Both the position numbers and the translations under genes were made by a program. The notes beneath the pieces are model-generated. The model saw nothing but the letters and a program-made list of their open reading frames with translations. It had not been told where the DNA came from and did no database searches. Source: Methylacidiphilales bacterium (GTDB taxonomy: Bacteria > Verrucomicrobiota > Verrucomicrobiia > Methylacidiphilales > UBA1321). Taken from it: a stretch of DNA of 62,976 nucleotides. Location of the stretch: positions 1-62,976 of the forward strand of contig JAMFSY010000009.1 in NCBI GenBank assembly GCA_026225555.1, given 5' to 3'. Positions 52,520-61,851 of the stretch are shown here, one piece after another. Each line of letters starts with the position of its first letter. Positions within the stretch are counted from its first letter, which is position 1.

Positions 52520-55213
52520 CTACGGAAGATGATTGTCCGCGCCGGGCGGCAGCGGTCCGATAATGGGCGCGGCATTGGTCGTTGCCGTCGCATTGGTGTT
52601 GGGGACAGGAGGCTTCGCCGGAGGCGCATTCGTATCGCCGCCCGTGTAATCTTCCGTCCGGGCGACCGGTGCGACGGGAATGGAGTCGGTGCCCGCGTCG
52701 GCATTCACAGAAGGCGTGACAACCGGCCCGGGCGTGGGAGCCGGCGTCGGACTCGGCGCAGGAGCGGGGGCAGGCACCGGAACCGGAGCCGGGGTTGGAG
52801 TGGACGCGGGATTCAACTCGGCGTCGGTCACGGGCAGGGCGCGGGGCGCTTTGGAAGTATCGACGTCATTCGTCGGGGTTGGCGGAGCGTCGGTCTTTAC
52901 GACGGGGGCGGGCGAAGGCGGAGCGGGCGTCGGAGCAGATGGAGGGACGTCGGCGTTCGTCACCGACGCGGGCGGCTTGGGATTTTCGACGACGTTGGGT
53001 GCCACCGGTTCGGCGGGAGGGGGAGTAGGGGCAGGCGCGGTCTTGTCGGGTGTTTTATCTTTGGCCTCGTCCTTGGTTTTGTCTTTATCGTCCGACTTCT
53101 TCTCGTCCTTCTTTCCTGATTTATCCTTGTCGTCCGCGCCGGCGACATCGACGGGCTGCGCCTTGTGGGCATGGGCAAGTTGCCAGCACATGTTGCCGAT
53201 CAGTGCGCAACGCCAGTAATTGCGCAGGGCGTCGAGGGCCGAAATATCGTCCCCCGCGATGCGGAGTTGCGAGGCCCGTTCATAAATCATATCGAGCACG
53301 GAAGTATCGACCTCCGCTTTCTCGGCGAAGGAAATTCCCTGGCGCGCCCCGATCTCCGCCGCCTGTAAAAGCGCATCAAGCTTGGCGCGGTCCTTCAGAT
53401 GCCATTCATGCGTCGAGGCATCGACCGTCCCGTTGAGTCGCAGATATTTTTCATCGAGGGTCGCGATCTCGCAGTCGTTGTTGACCCAGATGAGACAGGC
53501 CGCCACGTCGCTTAATTTCTTGGCCGGGCCAGTGGCCACGAGGACATTATGGGGCGGAGTGTAGGTGGAGCCGGGGTCGAAGCCGACGTCGGTCGCGGCG
53601 GAAGCGTTCAGCTTGGTCGAGGCATCGGCGGGCAAAGCCACCGGGGCGGTCGGCGCCTCGATCGCCTTGCGGCGCTGGCGCGCGTCCCACGCCGCCTTGG
53701 TCTCGCGCAGGACGCTGATGTAGGCGACGAGACGCGGATCGAAGAGCAGACCGTCGCGCAGGTCGTTTGCGCGGGGACGGATGCCCTCGGTGAAGATCTG
53801 CGCCGTGGCCAATTGGGCGGGAATTAACTGCGGGAGGAGGTGTGCCGCGTTCTCATCCACCGGGATCGGATTATTCGCCACATGGGAGAGGAGGCCGGTA
53901 TAGAAATCGGCCCCGTTCAGGAGATAGCGGGCCTCTTCGTCGGCGAAGAGAATGGTCTCCCGCGCGCGGTCTTTTTCCGTCTCGGTCGCGTCGGTGCGCT
54001 GGGAGAAGGCCTGCTTGGTCACGAGCTCCGCGCCTTCCAGTTCGGCCCGGATATCGTAGGCCCAGTCGGACATTTCCGCGACGAGGACGGCGCTTTCGAG
54101 TTCGCCCTTATCGATCGAGGGTGGCGAGACGAGATCATGCACGCGGGCGAGCAGGGTATCGGTATCGGCCAGCGCCGATTTCACGTTGAACGAGATCCGG
54201 TTCTGCCCGACCAGTGCGTTGGCCCCGTGCATGCGGCCGTTGGCGCGGGCGAAGAGCCGGTAGGCGGTGTAGACCTGTCCGGCCTGGTAGGCTTGCTGCC
54301 CGGCTTCATTGTCGGCGTAGATCGATTTCCAAAGCGCGGCGATGCGGGGCGCATACTTGCCGAGCTCCGATTCCTTGGGCGCGAAGGCGAGATCGCTCTT
54401 CATATCGTTCTGCTCGCGATGGGCGAAGTCGTCGATGTAGCTGGAGACGTCGTTGGTGTACTTCGGCGAAGCGGAACCGAGCGTGACGTCGGGCAGCGGA
54501 TCATTCATGACCGCCTCGGTCGCCTCAACGAGATTATCCGCTGGGACGCACTCGAGATGCAGATCGGTGGCGTGGCGCACGATATTCAGCACCTGCCCGG
54601 AACTATCGAGGTCGAAGCGTTGCACGCTCGGGATAATCACCTTGGTGATGCCCGCGGTGGCGGCGGCGTCGAGACGCTCGGCCATCCGGGAGACCGCGCC
54701 GAGACTGCCATCCGGTTCAAGACTCCCGATGACCAAAGTCGTCTTCGGATAGGGACGGCGCGCGGAGGTGGCGATCATGCCCACGGCGAGGGCCGCGTCG
54801 ATGCCGGTGCCATCGGTGGAGGGCGTATCCAGGACTTTCCAGCGCGCGCCTTGCCACGGTTCCTGCCAGGCCACCGAACTGGCGAGCGAGGCATTCCAGA
54901 GTTGCGCGATGAAGATGGAAGCGCCGGGAGCATCGGCGGCGATGTCGAGATCGAAGCTGGTCGGGTCATCGTTTGCCGCCACATCCTGGCGGGGATTCCA
55001 GTGGAGGCGCACCGTGGCGCATGAGGCCGTCTTGCCATCCGGGGAAAGAATGGCGAGCGGAACGCCCTGTTCCGTTTCGATGGAGGAGAGCACGAGCGGC
55101 GCGCCGGTTGGCTTATCGATGGCCACGCCGGGTAGACCGCTGGCGATCAACGCGAGGAGGGCCGCCCCGATGACGCGGGGCTGTTTTCCACAATGCATCC
55201 AAAAAGCACGCAT
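52520..55213 (-). CDS. Secreted protein with catalytically dead Lon (S16)-like domain
   Basis: An 897-aa exported protein. The signal peptide lies within residues ~11-30 (VIGAALLALIASGLPGVA). Residues ~85-200 resemble the Lon proteolytic domain: GTGIDAALAVGMIATSARRP, LVIGSLEPDGSLGAVSRMAE and LDAAATAGITKVIIPSVQ align with Lon GPSAGI...TGEI...GGLKEKLLAAHRAGI...IIP. The Ser position is G135 and the Lys position is A178. Their spacing, 43 residues, is the same as S679-K722 of E. coli Lon, so the alignment is credible and the dyad is lost. A long helical region (~260-690) and a Lys/Asp-rich then Pro-rich tail follow. The function is unknown; a non-proteolytic scaffold or binding protein is inferred. 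Confidence 0.75.
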   Translation of the reverse strand: MRAFWMHCGKQPRVIGAALLALIASGLPGVAIDKPTGAPLVLSSIETEQGVPLAILSPDGKTASCATVRLHWNPRQDVAANDDPTSFDLDIAADAPGASIFIAQLWNASLASSVAWQEPWQGARWKVLDTPSTDGTGIDAALAVGMIATSARRPYPKTTLVIGSLEPDGSLGAVSRMAERLDAAATAGITKVIIPSVQRFDLDSSGQVLNIVRHATDLHLECVPADNLVEATEAVMNDPLPDVTLGSASPKYTNDVSSYIDDFAHREQNDMKSDLAFAPKESELGKYAPRIAALWKSIYADNEAGQQAYQAGQVYTAYRLFARANGRMHGANALVGQNRISFNVKSALADTDTLLARVHDLVSPPSIDKGELESAVLVAEMSDWAYDIRAELEGAELVTKQAFSQRTDATETEKDRARETILFADEEARYLLNGADFYTGLLSHVANNPIPVDENAAHLLPQLIPAQLATAQIFTEGIRPRANDLRDGLLFDPRLVAYISVLRETKAAWDARQRRKAIEAPTAPVALPADASTKLNASAATDVGFDPGSTYTPPHNVLVATGPAKKLSDVAACLIWVNNDCEIATLDEKYLRLNGTVDASTHEWHLKDRAKLDALLQAAEIGARQGISFAEKAEVDTSVLDMIYERASQLRIAGDDISALDALRNYWRCALIGNMCWQLAHAHKAQPVDVAGADDKDKSGKKDEKKSDDKDKTKDEAKDKTPDKTAPAPTPPPAEPVAPNVVENPKPPASVTNADVPPSAPTPAPPSPAPVVKTDAPPTPTNDVDTSKAPRALPVTDAELNPASTPTPAPVPVPAPAPAPSPTPAPTPGPVVTPSVNADAGTDSIPVAPVARTEDYTGGDTNAPPAKPPVPNTNATATTNAAPIIGPLPPGADNHLP

Positions 55214-55328
55214 CGGTCGAGCTTAGCGGGCTTTTGTTTTGAGCGCACGTTTAATGAGGAAGGTGAAGGAATGGTCTGCCTGCGAGGTTTTTCTAGGCAA
55301 GCAACGGGGGGCCTTCCAAGCTCCGCGA

Positions 55329-56438
55329 ATGGACATACTCGAAGCGACCCGCCGGTTCGAACGATGGTTGCGGCGCCGCATCAACGTGGTCGAGGCCGAT
55401 CTCGATTACAAACACGAAGAAATGCGCTCCGATCCGTTTCTCTTTTTCCGGGCCACGTTTTATCGCTGGGCGCAGCTCTGGCCGGAGATCTGTCCCCGGC
55501 TGGCGCGGGCGGTTGAGGTCTATTCGGTGGGCGATCTCCATCTCGAAAATTTCGGCACCTGGCGCGACACCGAGGGACGGCTGGTCTGGGGTGTGAACGA
55601 TTTCGACGAGGCGCACCCGATGGCGTTCCCGAACGACCTGGTGCGGGTCGCGGTCAGTGCCCTGCTCGCCTCGGAATCCTCGCTTCGTTTCCAGCTCAAG
55701 CAGGGTGAGATTTATCGTCAGTTGGTCGAAGGTTACCGGGAGTCGCTGGAGCGGGAAGGGGAGCCGTTTGTGCTGATGGAACAGCATCCCAAGCTGCGGG
55801 AAATGGCCTTGCAGGAACTGCGGCAACCCGCCGCTTTTTGGTCGCGCCTGGAGGCGAAAACGGCGGTGCTCAAGACCGCTCTGCCCAAGGCGGTGCGGAA
55901 GGGTTTTGAAGCGAGTTTTCCCCGCGGGGTCGAGCCGCATTACCGGGTGGTCAAGCTGCCGAAGGGCCTGGGCAGCCTGGGCCGGGAACGGTATTTCGCG
56001 CTGGCCACATGGCAGGGCGGAATGATCGCGCGCGAGGCAAAGGCGGTGGTGCCGTCGGCCTGCTTGTGGGCGGCGGGCGACGCGGCGGGCAAGGGCAATC
56101 CCTGGTTGGAGAAAACGGTAGAGGCGGCAGTGCGTTGCCCCGATCCTTATTATGGCGTGCGGCGTGGTTGGCTGGTGCGCCGGCTGGCTCCCGATTGCAG
56201 CCGGATCGATTTCGATGAACTGACGCAGCATAAGGATGTCGCGTCGCTGCTTTTCTGCATGGGGCGGGAGACTGCGCACATTCATCTGGGGACACCGAAG
56301 GGCCGCCGGAAAATCCTGGCGGAAGAGCGAAAGCTCACGTCCAAGTGGCTGGAGAAGGCTGCGCAAAAAATGCTGAAGGCGAGCCTGCACGACTGGAGGC
56401 AATTCAAGGACGCGAGCGCGAGGCAACTGGCCAGGTAG
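55329..56438 (+). CDS. DUF2252 family protein
   Basis: A 369-aa protein of the DUF2252 family, a kinase-like (aminoglycoside-phosphotransferase-related) fold. Recognisable parts are VEVYSVGDLHLENFGTWRD (with the HxxN-like catalytic loop GDLHLENF), VWGVNDFDEAHPMAFPNDLV (DFD metal site), and GKGNPWLEKTVEAAVRCPDP. No substrate is established. The ATG at 55329 is chosen because the family starts there; an upstream in-frame start adds 30 residues. Its stop codon TAG is part of a partial GGTAGCCGCCG repeat. Confidence 0.85.
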   Translation: MDILEATRRFERWLRRRINVVEADLDYKHEEMRSDPFLFFRATFYRWAQLWPEICPRLARAVEVYSVGDLHLENFGTWRDTEGRLVWGVNDFDEAHPMAFPNDLVRVAVSALLASESSLRFQLKQGEIYRQLVEGYRESLEREGEPFVLMEQHPKLREMALQELRQPAAFWSRLEAKTAVLKTALPKAVRKGFEASFPRGVEPHYRVVKLPKGLGSLGRERYFALATWQGGMIAREAKAVVPSACLWAAGDAAGKGNPWLEKTVEAAVRCPDPYYGVRRGWLVRRLAPDCSRIDFDELTQHKDVASLLFCMGRETAHIHLGTPKGRRKILAEERKLTSKWLEKAAQKMLKASLHDWRQFKDASARQLAR

Positions 56439-56514
56439 CCGCCGTTGCTGCCTCGGGCAAAAGACCTCCGCGCGAGCTTTGACAAGGCGGGCGATTTCCT
56501 GTCCTGTTGTCACC

Positions 56515-57261
56515 ATGGAGAACGCCTGCGAAATCATCGGCCTGGTCAAGCGCTTTGGGCCGAAAGTCGCGGTCGATCAGCTCAGCTTTTCCGTTCCGGC
56601 GGGGATGCTCTACGGCTTTCTCGGCGTCAATGGAGCGGGTAAGACGACGACGCTCCGCATGATCTCCGGTCTCATTCGTCCCGACGCGGGCCAGATTCGT
56701 GTGATCGGCATCGACGCGGTGGCCGAGCCGCAACGCGCCAAGCAGCCGCTCGCCTACATCCCCGATGATCCGGTGCTCTACGGCAAACTCAACCCGATGG
56801 AGCATCTCGAATTTGTCTCCGCGTTATGGGGCATGAATCCGCTTGCCGGTCGCAGACGCGCACAGGAACTGCTCGAGCAACTCGGGTTGTGGGACCGCCG
56901 CAAAGAATGGATCGAATCTTACTCGCGGGGCATGAAGCAGAAGGTCGCGCTGGCGAGCGCGCTGATTCACGATCCGCGCCTGATCCTGCTCGATGAACCG
57001 CTGACCGGTCTCGACGCCTCCGCCGCGCGGTTGGTGAAGGATATCCTGCTCGGCTTTCTCAAGAAGGGCGGCTCGGTGATTCTGACCACGCACATTCTCG
57101 AAGTGGCGGAGCGGCTGGCGGAACGGATTGGCATTATGAGCGGCGGGCGGCTGATCGCGGAGGGGACCATGGATGAACTTCGGTCTAGTTCGGGCCGCGC
57201 GGGCGGATCGCTGGAGGAGATCTTTTTGCAATTGGTGGAGCAGGAGGAAAGTTCCGCCTAA
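56515..57261 (+). CDS. ABC transporter ATP-binding protein
   Basis: A 248-aa ATPase with Walker A GVNGAGKTTTLRM, Q-loop region AYIPDDPVLYGKL, signature YSRGMKQKVALASALI (SRGMKQK variant of LSGGQ seen in ABC-2 exporters), Walker B PRLILLDEPLTGLD and H-loop LTTHILEVAE. It is paired with the permease 58 bp downstream as a two-gene ABC-2-type exporter. Cargo is unknown. Confidence 0.93.
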   Translation: MENACEIIGLVKRFGPKVAVDQLSFSVPAGMLYGFLGVNGAGKTTTLRMISGLIRPDAGQIRVIGIDAVAEPQRAKQPLAYIPDDPVLYGKLNPMEHLEFVSALWGMNPLAGRRRAQELLEQLGLWDRRKEWIESYSRGMKQKVALASALIHDPRLILLDEPLTGLDASAARLVKDILLGFLKKGGSVILTTHILEVAERLAERIGIMSGGRLIAEGTMDELRSSSGRAGGSLEEIFLQLVEQEESSA

Positions 57262-57319
57262 AACTCTGTCCACCCGAGCGCGTCGAAGGACCGGGGCGGC
57301 TCAGGGAACACGTTGAACG

Positions 57320-58894
57320 ATGACGACGTCTCCATACTTAGCCTTGCCGTGGAACCATGCCGGTCGCGTGGCGGGCGCGTTGATCTGGAACGATCTTAAG
57401 CAGGGGATGCGCAAGCATGCCACGGGCGGCACCTGGCGCTCGCGGGTGCTGCAGGGGGGCGGCCTGATCTTTGGGTTGCTCTTTCTGGCCGCGCTGCATT
57501 TCGCCGCTTATGGGCTGCTGCGTTATACCACGGATACACCAAGCGCGAATGCACCACGCCTTCTGGCCGGGGTTAGCACCGCGATCTGGAGCTTCCTCTT
57601 TTTCGTGATGATGAGCGGCGGCCTCATGCGCGCCCTGGTGGTGCTGCACGAGCAGGACGACAGCAGCCTGTTGTTGAGTTCCCCGGTATCGCCCAAGGCG
57701 ATTTTGGCGGCGCGGCTTTTTGGCAACGCGCTGCAATCGTGCCTCGTCGATGGCTTCATCGTCGTGCCGTGGATCAATGTACAGCTTTTCGTCCTGGGGC
57801 AGGTCAGCGCGCTGTGGGGTTACGTCGTCTGGTTTCTCGTCGCGGTGCTGGTGACCTGTGTGGATGGGCTCTTTTCCTTCGGCCTGATCCGCTGGTTCGG
57901 GCTGCGCCGCGCGCGTCTTTTTTCGCAGGCGGTTCCATTCGTGCTGATTTTTGGCGTCACGTTTTTTGCGGGATCGGTCAGCCTTTCCATCGCGCAGATG
58001 AATGCCGGCGCGACGGATGCCCATATGTCGCCGCTCATGCAGGCCCATTTCATCCAGCTCAGTGGGACGCCGCTGGCGGTCATGGCCCGCGCGGCTTCAG
58101 GCGGCGCGCTGGATCTCGTCATCATTTTGGCCCTCGCGATCGTGCTGGCGATGATCACCCTGCGGTTGACCGAACGGGCGTTTGTCGAGGGCACGCAAAA
58201 TCTCGCGGAGAACGCGGGGGGAGGGGCGTCGAGCCACGCCGATGCGCCGTTCCGCTCGAATCTGCTTGGGCTTGAGATGCGCAAGAATCTGCGCCTGATC
58301 GTACGTACGCCGATGATGATGGTGCAGTGCATCGCGCAGGTGCTGACGCCGGTCGGCATCGCCTTTGTGCTGGGCCGCGACGACCCCGCGAAAGCGGTGG
58401 CGTTCCTCGTGATCTTTGTGGCGGGCGTTCTCTCCGGGATGTTCACCATTGCCGCCGGAACGGTGGAGGAATGCAAGGACCTGCTACACATGGCGCCACG
58501 CAATCTGCGGCTGTTTCGCTTCGGAAAGATCCTGAGCGGCGGCATCTGGCCCCTCGGTCTGACGCTGATTACGGGACTGGCTCTGCTGTTATTTGGCCAT
58601 CCGCTTGAGGCGGCTGCTGTGATCTTCGGCGGGATTCCGCTCGGAATCGTTTCCAGCCTCGTGGGCGAGACCTTCGCGACGCCGGTGAAACTGGGCGCGC
58701 GACCCAAATTGCTGGCCGATCCGATCATGATGATCCCGTTGCTCGGGATGCAGATCGTCAGCGGCCTGGTCGCGGGAATCACGGTTTTCGCCGCCGCCTT
58801 TTCCGCCCTGGCCCTGGCCGGAAGTTTACTGGCGAGCTACCTCATCCTGGTGATCGCGCTCGGCCTGGGGCACTTGCGGAAGCCATTGATTTGA
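57320..58894 (+). CDS. ABC-2-type membrane permease
   Basis: A 524-aa integral membrane protein with roughly twelve hydrophobic segments, e.g. GGGLIFGLLFLAALHFAAYG, VSTAIWSFLFFVMMSGGLMR, ALDLVIILALAIVLAMITL and LILVIALGLGHL. The length and the soluble stretch near residues 290-325 suggest two fused six-helix halves. It is the partner of the preceding ATPase. Nothing identifies the exported substrate. Confidence 0.88.
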   Translation: MTTSPYLALPWNHAGRVAGALIWNDLKQGMRKHATGGTWRSRVLQGGGLIFGLLFLAALHFAAYGLLRYTTDTPSANAPRLLAGVSTAIWSFLFFVMMSGGLMRALVVLHEQDDSSLLLSSPVSPKAILAARLFGNALQSCLVDGFIVVPWINVQLFVLGQVSALWGYVVWFLVAVLVTCVDGLFSFGLIRWFGLRRARLFSQAVPFVLIFGVTFFAGSVSLSIAQMNAGATDAHMSPLMQAHFIQLSGTPLAVMARAASGGALDLVIILALAIVLAMITLRLTERAFVEGTQNLAENAGGGASSHADAPFRSNLLGLEMRKNLRLIVRTPMMMVQCIAQVLTPVGIAFVLGRDDPAKAVAFLVIFVAGVLSGMFTIAAGTVEECKDLLHMAPRNLRLFRFGKILSGGIWPLGLTLITGLALLLFGHPLEAAAVIFGGIPLGIVSSLVGETFATPVKLGARPKLLADPIMMIPLLGMQIVSGLVAGITVFAAAFSALALAGSLLASYLILVIALGLGHLRKPLI

Positions 58895-58934
58895 AAGGGT
58901 GCGGCGGTGAAAAAGGCTCACTTTCAAAATTTCG

Positions 58935-59046
58935 GTCATCCTGAGCTCGTCGCACACGCGTGCGTCAGGATCAGTTCTGCCTCGGTGAAAGTAAGAGGCA
59001 ATCGACCTGATCCTGACGCACGCGTGTGCGACGAGCTTAGGATGAC
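58935..59046. repeat. Long inverted repeat, variant of the GTCATCCTGAGC family
   Basis: Two 40-bp arms (58935-58974 and 59007-59046) match at 39 of 40 positions. Each starts with the family sequence GTCATCCTGAGCTCGTCG and then carries a variant insert CACACGCGTGCGTC before AGGATCAG. The 32-nt core (TTCTGCCTCGGTGAAAGTAA...) resembles that at 24937-24973. It would form a very stable hairpin between the ABC permease and nifS. Confidence 0.9.
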
Positions 59047-59165
59047 CGCCTTTTTCAGCAACCAAGAGCGAGATCATGGGGAAATCCTACCAAGCCGCTT
59101 CCGTTCTTCTGGCTTGCATGACACGCTGTCCCGGGTAGCTTAGACTGTTCTACCGCAACCTCATT

Positions 59166-60467
59166 ATGCACGCACCCCGCAAAGAAATCGTTTACCTGGA
59201 TAACAATGCCACCACGCGCGTCGCGCCGGAGGTGTTTGAGGCCATGGTGCCATTCCTCACTGAGTATTACGGCAACCCTTCCAGCGCCTATAGCTTCGGC
59301 AAGCGCGTCGAGGGCCATTTGATCGAGGCTCGTAAACAGGTGGCCGGCCTGCTGGGTTGCACGGCAAAGGAGATTATTTTCACCAGTTGCGGCACAGAAA
59401 GCGACAACGCCGCCATCTGGTCCGCCCTGCAGACCACGGGGAAGAAGCATATTGTGACCACGCAAGTGGAGCACTCGGCGCTCATGAACCAGACCGACTG
59501 GCTCGAGAAGAATGGCTATGGCGTCACGCGCCTGCCGGTCGCGGCCGATGGCACGCTTTCGTTGGCCGACGTGGAGAACGCGATCCGCGACGATACGGCG
59601 ATTGTCTCGATCATGTGGGCGAATAATGAGACCGGGGTGATTTTTCCGGTCGAGGAGATTGCGACGATCGTCAAAAACAAGCGTTTGAAGTTGGAAAAGG
59701 CCGATCCGGCCAACAAGGGGAAGGGCCCCTTTTTCCATACCGACGCGGTGCAGACGCCTGGCAAAATTGATTTAAGGAATGTGGAGAAGAGCGACATCGA
59801 CTTCCTTTCCATGTCCGGTCACAAGCTCCACGCGCCCAAGGGCGTGGGCGTGCTCTACGTGAAGAAACGCACGAAAATTGTCCCTTATGTCATCGGCGGA
59901 GGCCAGGAACGCGGCAAGCGTGGCGGCACCGAAAATGTCGCTTCCATCGTCGGCTTGGGCCGGGCGGCGGAACTGGCGTTGGCGAACATGGGCGATGAGC
60001 AGAACCGGATTCGTGCCCTGCGCGACCGCTTCGAAAACACCCTGCTGGAGCGCCTGCCCAACCTTTATATCAATGGCAAACGGGATCAACGCCTGCCGAA
60101 CACGTCCAACATCGCGTTCGATTTCGTCGAGGCCGAAGCGGTGCTGATGAGGCTGGATGCCGTGGGCATTTGCGCTTCTTCCGGTTCCGCCTGCACGACC
60201 GGTTCTCTCGATCCGTCGCATGTGCTGAGCGCAATGGGAATGACCCCGGCGAGAGCGCGGAGTTGTGTTCGCTTTTCTTTTAGCCATTACAATACCGACG
60301 CGGACATCGACTACGCCTTGCAGGTGATTCCGCCCATGATCGAACAGCTTCGGGCGATGTCGCCACTAAACGCAGATCATCCGGATAATTTCAACTACGA
60401 CGTTGAAGCCGCTCGCGAGCGCGAAGAAAAGGGCATGGCGGAAACCATGGCCGCGATCAACGAGTAG
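59166..60467 (+). CDS. nifS: Cysteine desulfurase (NifS/IscS class I)
   Basis: A 433-aa PLP enzyme that takes sulfur from cysteine for Fe-S cluster and thio-cofactor synthesis. It starts KEIVYLDNNATTRVAPEVFE, has the PLP-His region TTQVEHSALM, MWANNETGVIFPVEEI, the PLP-Lys K220 in SMSGHKLHAPKGVGVLYVKK, GGGQERGKRGGTENVASIVG, and catalytic C343 in ASSGSACTTGSLDPSHVL. It is longer than typical NifS because of an internal insertion (~170-190, KNKRLKLEKADPANKGKGP) and a charged C-terminal tail. No iscU, nifU or iscR is adjacent in the window. Confidence 0.95.
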   Translation: MHAPRKEIVYLDNNATTRVAPEVFEAMVPFLTEYYGNPSSAYSFGKRVEGHLIEARKQVAGLLGCTAKEIIFTSCGTESDNAAIWSALQTTGKKHIVTTQVEHSALMNQTDWLEKNGYGVTRLPVAADGTLSLADVENAIRDDTAIVSIMWANNETGVIFPVEEIATIVKNKRLKLEKADPANKGKGPFFHTDAVQTPGKIDLRNVEKSDIDFLSMSGHKLHAPKGVGVLYVKKRTKIVPYVIGGGQERGKRGGTENVASIVGLGRAAELALANMGDEQNRIRALRDRFENTLLERLPNLYINGKRDQRLPNTSNIAFDFVEAEAVLMRLDAVGICASSGSACTTGSLDPSHVLSAMGMTPARARSCVRFSFSHYNTDADIDYALQVIPPMIEQLRAMSPLNADHPDNFNYDVEAAREREEKGMAETMAAINE

Positions 60468-60894
60468 TGGGCCGAGTTCAGGGTCGGGACTAGGAAAGGG
60501 TAGTCGATGCGCTGGGCGTCTCGACTAGCCTGCTTAGTCCATCCAAGTCCTCGCCCCGAACTTGTATTTATTCCGATCACTGCTCGTCGGAATCTAAGAC
60601 AACGTCGTCCGTATTTCTGTCGATGCGAGAGGGGCGTTAATGTTTAAATCGGTTGGTCTAAAACGATTTAGACGAGTAATTACGCTGAAACTTCGCTGTT
60701 CACTCCAGACTGGAATACGGGCTGCTAAAGCCAGAAGCTAGAGTCGCACCAATTTTTCGGACGAATACGTATCCTGCGTCTTCACACGGAGATGGAATGA
60801 TGCAGCGCGAGAAATAATCCGAAAACATTTGACTTCAACTTTCTTTTTATACAAGAATGCGTGAAAATAACTGTTAAGGCCCCGAAATTAACTT
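60468..60894. other. 427-bp spacer upstream of the Tad locus
   Basis: No credible ORF was seen. Inverted repeats are present at 60501-60527 (TAGTCGA-N13-TCGACTA, just after nifS) and 60656-60673 (GTCTAAA-ACGA-TTTAGAC). A possible sigma70-like promoter is TTGACT (60829-60834), an 18-bp spacer, then AAGAAT (60853-60858), oriented toward cpaB. The length and the hairpins leave room for a regulatory leader or small RNA. Confidence 0.4.
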
Positions 60895-61851
60895 GTGAAA
60901 AAGAAATCACCACCTTGGGCTTTTATTGCCGCCGGCATCATATTCTTCATCGGCGTCTTTGCATTACTTGCTTATACCCGCGAACAGCAGAAGGAAAAGG
61001 ATGACGCCGTCGCTGCAGCCAATGCTGCCGCCGCGCAGGCGCTTGCCGATGCCAAGGCCAAGCAGGTAACCGTGCAGGAGACCCCGACGAATCTTCGTCC
61101 GGTTCTCTATGCGACTCAGCCCGTCGAGCCGGGGGCGCGGATCAGCGCCGCTTTCTTTGAAAAGAAGCTGACCCCGACAGACATTCTTCCCGACGCCTAT
61201 ACTGACTCGAGCGACATCGTCGGTTGGTTTGCCATTCGCAAAATCGAAAAGGGCGATCCGCTCACGCCGCGCAATATCGGTAAGAGCCTGCCCTACATGT
61301 CCCAGCGGATTTCGCCCGGTATGCGGGCGGTGGCGTTGCCGATCTTTAACGCGCAAGTTAACGATACCGGCGGCTTCGTGGTAGATGGCGATCGGGTTGA
61401 TCTACTTTACACCGTCAGTTCGCAAGACGGGAAGTACGAGATCAATATTCAGACGATCATGCAGAACCTGAACGTGCTTTACGTTCCGGGGCCGCAGATC
61501 AAGACAGAGAAGACGGACGGAGTTAATCCGGCTCCTGCTCCCGGTGGCCCGATTTCTATTACATTTGAAGTCACGCCAGAACAGGCACAGGCCTTGATTT
61601 ATCTCTCTCAGGCCAAGAATGCGCAATTCAGCATGATCCTCCGCGCGCGGAAGGACGATAGCGAAATCAAGGTCAAGCCTTTCGCCATCGCTGATTACGA
61701 CCTAAATAACATGAGTAAGGTGCAGCGGACCGTGGATAAGTCGGTCCAGCGGGTTAAAGATCTTGCGGCAGAAATCGAAGCGAAAGAAAAGGCGAATTCC
61801 GCCCAGGGAACCACGAATGAAACTACCACACCTACTCCTCCCAGTCCGTAA
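60895..61851 (+). CDS. cpaB: Tad/Flp pilus assembly protein CpaB
   Basis: A 318-aa periplasmic pilus protein anchored by one N-terminal helix (WAFIAAGIIFFIGVFALLAY). The SAF/AFP-III-like domain (~68-125) contains VLYATQPVEPGARISAAFFE and WFAIRKIEKGDPLTPRNIG. The RcpC domain (~135-265) contains GMRAVALPIFNAQVNDTGGF and GDRVDLLYTVSS. It ends in a coiled and Pro-rich tail. It helps secretin function in Tad pili. The start codon is GTG. cpaC begins within its 3' end (35-bp overlap), the standard cpaB-cpaC order. Confidence 0.9.
   Translation: MKKKSPPWAFIAAGIIFFIGVFALLAYTREQQKEKDDAVAAANAAAAQALADAKAKQVTVQETPTNLRPVLYATQPVEPGARISAAFFEKKLTPTDILPDAYTDSSDIVGWFAIRKIEKGDPLTPRNIGKSLPYMSQRISPGMRAVALPIFNAQVNDTGGFVVDGDRVDLLYTVSSQDGKYEINIQTIMQNLNVLYVPGPQIKTEKTDGVNPAPAPGGPISITFEVTPEQAQALIYLSQAKNAQFSMILRARKDDSEIKVKPFAIADYDLNNMSKVQRTVDKSVQRVKDLAAEIEAKEKANSAQGTTNETTTPTPPSP

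Noticed and set aside
53840..55024. 394-codon plus-strand frame inside the Lon-like gene
   Set aside because: An antisense shadow; the minus frame has a signal peptide and a recognisable domain.
60829..60853. TTGACT...TATACA as a promoter before cpaB
   Set aside because: The spacer is only 13 bp, too short for sigma70. A weaker 18-bp-spaced alternative is noted in the spacer entry instead.
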